Assembly (NCBI GenBank): GCA_964496595.1
Contig: CAZCAI010000025.1
Span: 1-35,933 of the forward strand
Direction: 5' to 3'
DNA: 35,933 bases
DNA from: JAAAOZ01 sp964496595
Lineage (GTDB): Bacteria; Chloroflexota; Anaerolineae; B4-G1; SLSP01
In this document: positions 34,159-35,933 of the stretch, in pieces
Layout: every line of letters begins with the position of its first letter
How positions within the stretch are numbered: position 1 is the first letter of the stretch
Program-made: the position numbers and the translations under genes
Notes under the pieces: generated by a model
Seen by the model: the letters and a program-made list of their open reading frames with translations, nothing else
The model's database searches: none
What the model was told of the DNA's origin: nothing

Positions 34159-34854
34159 ATGATTCCATTGCGAGATAATGTGCCGACGCGCCATTTTCCC
34201 CTTATCACCTTGCTGCTGATCATCGTCAATACCGCTGTCTTCCTGTTTGAGATTGTGATCGGGAGCGATGCTGTTGCAAAATTGATCTACCTAGGCGGTT
34301 TCGTGCCGGCGCGGCTCACCTCGCAGTGGATGAATCCCTTTGTGCTACTCACGTTGCTCACGTCGATGTATCTCCATGGCGGCTGGTCCCACCTGATTGG
34401 CAACATGCTTTACCTGAGAGTCTTTGGAAATAGCGTTGAAAATGATATGGGAGAGGGGCGATTTCTCCTCTTCTACACGCTCTGCGGGGTGCTGGCCTCT
34501 TTAGTAGATACCGCGATGGCGCCAGATTGTGAGATCCCCGGCGTGGGGGCCAGCGGGGCCATCGCGGGCGTACTGGGCGCTTATCTGGTGCTCTATCCAG
34601 CGGCGCGCATCAAGATGTTGGCGCCGCCGCTGTGGTTCATCACCTTCAAATTACGAGCGTTCGTGGTCTTGATCATCTGGTTTCTGATGCAATACCTCAA
34701 CGGCCTGGCCAGTCTCGACGTGCAGATGCAGGTGGGCGGCGGCGTGGCGTGGTGGGCGCACATCGGCGGATTTATCGGCGGGATGTTGTTGACACCCTTG
34801 TTTTTCTGGGGTAAGTCGCCCACCAATGACTCGAGCCGACGGATCGCGACGTAG
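34159..34854 (+). CDS. Rhomboid-family intramembrane serine protease
   Basis: An integral membrane serine protease that cleaves transmembrane segments of substrates within the lipid bilayer. In 231 aa: cytosolic N-terminus MIPLRDNVPT, first membrane helix LITLLLIIVNTAVFLFEIVI, the loop HGGWSHLIGNMLYL with the oxyanion Asn82, the nucleophile motif GASGAIAG with Ser132, and the catalytic His201 in WWAHIGGFIGG. The Ser-His dyad is therefore complete, and about six membrane helices are visible. The start is the ATG at 34159, which has GAGG 6 nt upstream; a GTG 12 nt earlier is less likely. The MIPLRD start and the long loop after the first helix match the bacterial and plant-like 'rhomboid family' common in Chloroflexota. 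It is followed by a heptamer repeat and the YggS-family gene. Confidence 0.95.
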   Translation: MIPLRDNVPTRHFPLITLLLIIVNTAVFLFEIVIGSDAVAKLIYLGGFVPARLTSQWMNPFVLLTLLTSMYLHGGWSHLIGNMLYLRVFGNSVENDMGEGRFLLFYTLCGVLASLVDTAMAPDCEIPGVGASGAIAGVLGAYLVLYPAARIKMLAPPLWFITFKLRAFVVLIIWFLMQYLNGLASLDVQMQVGGGVAWWAHIGGFIGGMLLTPLFFWGKSPTNDSSRRIAT

Positions 34855-34902
34855 GCCCTTCGCGGGCGCGCCTGCCCCGAAGGCCGGGAGTGAAATAACT
34901 TT

Positions 34903-34937
34903 TAACTTGCAACTTGTAACTTGCAACTTGTAACTCA
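34903..34937. repeat. Heptanucleotide tandem repeat (yAACTTG)n
   Basis: Four exact 7-nt units TAACTTG / CAACTTG alternating (34903-34930), followed by the decayed unit TAACTCA. It lies between the rhomboid gene and the YggS-family gene and ends 7 nt before the latter's AAGGAGG. It has the same 7-nt periodicity as the repeat near 1386-1590, but a different sequence. Confidence 0.8.
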
Positions 34938-34951
34938 CATGCGAAGGAGGG

Positions 34952-35713
34952 ATGATGTCTGACGCAACTATGATTCGAGAAAATCTTCACGCCGTTCGCG
35001 AACGCATCGGCGAAGCGGCCCTGCGCGCCGGGCGCGACCCGGATGCGATTCAACTCGTCGCGGTGACCAAAACCTTCCCCGTGGACGCGGTCCTGGCCGC
35101 GTGGGAGGTGGGGCAACGCGATTTCGGGGAAAATCGGCCCCGGGAAGGGGCGCGCAAAGCCCAGGAGGTCGCGGCCCAGCTCGATCCAGAGGCCGACGCG
35201 CGCCCGACGTGGCACATGATCGGCCATATTCAGAGTCGCAAGACCGACATCGTCGCGGCGCATTTCGATACCGTCCATTCGTTGGATCGGATGAAAATCG
35301 CGCGCCGGCTCAGTCGCTTGATGGTCGAAGCGGAGCGCGAGATGCCGGCGCTGATCGAGTGCAACGTCTCCGGCGAGGCGAGCAAGTACGGCTACGATCT
35401 CGCCGACTGGCAGGACGATGCCGCCGTGCGCGCGGCCTTCTTCGATGAGGTGACGGCATTGCTGGCCCTGCCCGGCCTCCGCATCCAGGGGCTGATGACG
35501 ATGGCGCCCGTGGCCGAAGATCCAGAGACGGTGCGTCCCGTCTTTGCCGCGCTGCGGGCGCTGCGCGATGCGCTGCGCGAGCGCTTCCCCGACGTCGAAT
35601 GGCGGCATCTTTCGATGGGGATGACGGACGACTTCGAGGTGGCCGTCGAGGAGGGCGCCACGATGCTTCGCGTCGGACGCGCCATCTTCGGCGAGCGCCC
35701 GCTCTACGGTTAA
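34952..35713 (+). CDS. yggS: YggS/PLPBP-family pyridoxal-phosphate-binding protein
   Basis: A cytosolic PLP-binding protein with an alanine-racemase-like N-terminal TIM-barrel fold; the family maintains B6 and amino-acid homeostasis and has no known strong catalytic activity. In 253 aa: the PLP lysine in LVAVTKTFP (Lys40), FGENRPREG, the family signature WHMIGHIQSRKTD, NVSGEASKYG, GLMTMAP, and the phosphate-binding LSMGMTDDFEVAVEEGATMLRVGRAIFG (read as two consecutive motifs). The length is typical. AAGGAGG at 34944-34950 is very close to the first ATG (34952), so the second ATG at 34955 may be the real start. In many bacteria this gene sits with division genes (sepF, yggT); any such neighbours would lie beyond the right edge. 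Confidence 0.95.
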   Translation: MMSDATMIRENLHAVRERIGEAALRAGRDPDAIQLVAVTKTFPVDAVLAAWEVGQRDFGENRPREGARKAQEVAAQLDPEADARPTWHMIGHIQSRKTDIVAAHFDTVHSLDRMKIARRLSRLMVEAEREMPALIECNVSGEASKYGYDLADWQDDAAVRAAFFDEVTALLALPGLRIQGLMTMAPVAEDPETVRPVFAALRALRDALRERFPDVEWRHLSMGMTDDFEVAVEEGATMLRVGRAIFGERPLYG

Positions 35714-35768
35714 GTTCGTCATTAACTGGCGGTTCGCCAGGGGGGGATGAAAATCTGCCGGTATGGCA

Positions 35769-35787
35769 CGCGGACGTCCCGTCCGCG
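35769..35787. repeat. Small GC-rich hairpin repeat
   Basis: CGCGGAC / GTCCGCG with loop GTCCC, a perfect 7-bp stem. It is of a kind commonly scattered between genes in GC-rich environmental bacteria. It lacks a T-tract. Confidence 0.5.
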
Positions 35788-35812
35788 ATCCGTAGCTTTT
35801 TGCCGGATGACA

Positions 35813-35840
35813 CCTAAGCAGCCCTTTGGGTTGTTTTAGG
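35813..35840 (+). terminator. Probable terminator after the YggS-family gene
   Basis: An imperfect hairpin CCTAAGCAGCCC-TTT-GGGTTGTTTTAGG (12 pairs including two G-U, one bulge) is followed 15 nt later by GTTTTTCTTTTT. From here to the right edge I see no gene. Confidence 0.5.
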
Positions 35841-35933
35841 AGGATTTGTAGGTCGTTTTTCTTTTTAGCGGCTTATTTTCTGTCAAGTCCTATAAAGTCG
35901 TACCGGGTGCAAATTAGCAAAGTCTCGAAAAGT

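Noticed and set aside
34772..35722. A 316-codon minus-strand frame opposite the YggS-family gene
   Set aside because: It runs antisense through the heptamer repeat and the whole of a well-conserved plus-strand gene; it has no recognisable domain.

Overview
The window looks like a chromosomal piece of a Chloroflexota-type bacterium (an inference from gene content, not a database match). The clues are a bacterial XPB helicase cassette, very large secreted mosaic proteins built from LamG, thrombospondin-type-3, DUF4397 and CARDB-like modules, the 'YLPLI(M/V)(R/K)N' motif near their C-termini, heptanucleotide (STRR-like) repeats, and many small hairpin repeats between GC-rich genes. A run of 100 N inside a giant gene shows that this is a scaffolded draft or metagenome assembly.

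Layout. (1) 1-2269: a NarL-type two-component pair. The histidine kinase is cut by the left edge, and a heptamer-repeat spacer separates it from its LuxR-family response regulator. (2) 2284-3876, minus: a P-loop ATPase fused to a PD-(D/E)XK nuclease-like domain. (3) 4088-25793: a divergent surface-protein locus. Leftward runs a 1670-aa secreted protein followed by a 27-aa very basic micro-ORF and a terminator. Rightward runs a small degenerate receiver-domain protein followed by a giant membrane-anchored or secreted protein of at least about 5,150 residues, interrupted by the assembly gap. The two promoters in between share a duplicated, inverted upstream element with identical spacing, which suggests co-regulation. 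(4) 26034-26710, minus: a PIN-domain gene overlapping a small partner gene (toxin-antitoxin-like), bracketed by two near-identical hairpin terminators. (5) 26871-32895, minus: a three-gene XPB cassette (helicase, 639-aa unknown, 743-aa helicase-associated protein). All three proteins appear to carry the same Helicase_C_3-like module. (6) 32896-33261: the cassette's promoter and a MITE-like 142-bp element. (7) 33262-35713: an orphan OmpR-family regulator (minus), a rhomboid protease (plus) and a YggS/PLPBP-family protein (plus). The window ends in hairpin-rich intergenic DNA.

How the parts may work together. The XPB cassette reads as a DNA-repair or remodelling machine with an uncharacterised middle subunit. 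The divergent locus reads as a coordinately expressed cell-surface or extracellular assembly, whose small receiver-like protein may couple it to intracellular signalling. This locus and the shared module in the XPB cassette are the strongest candidates for undescribed biology here.
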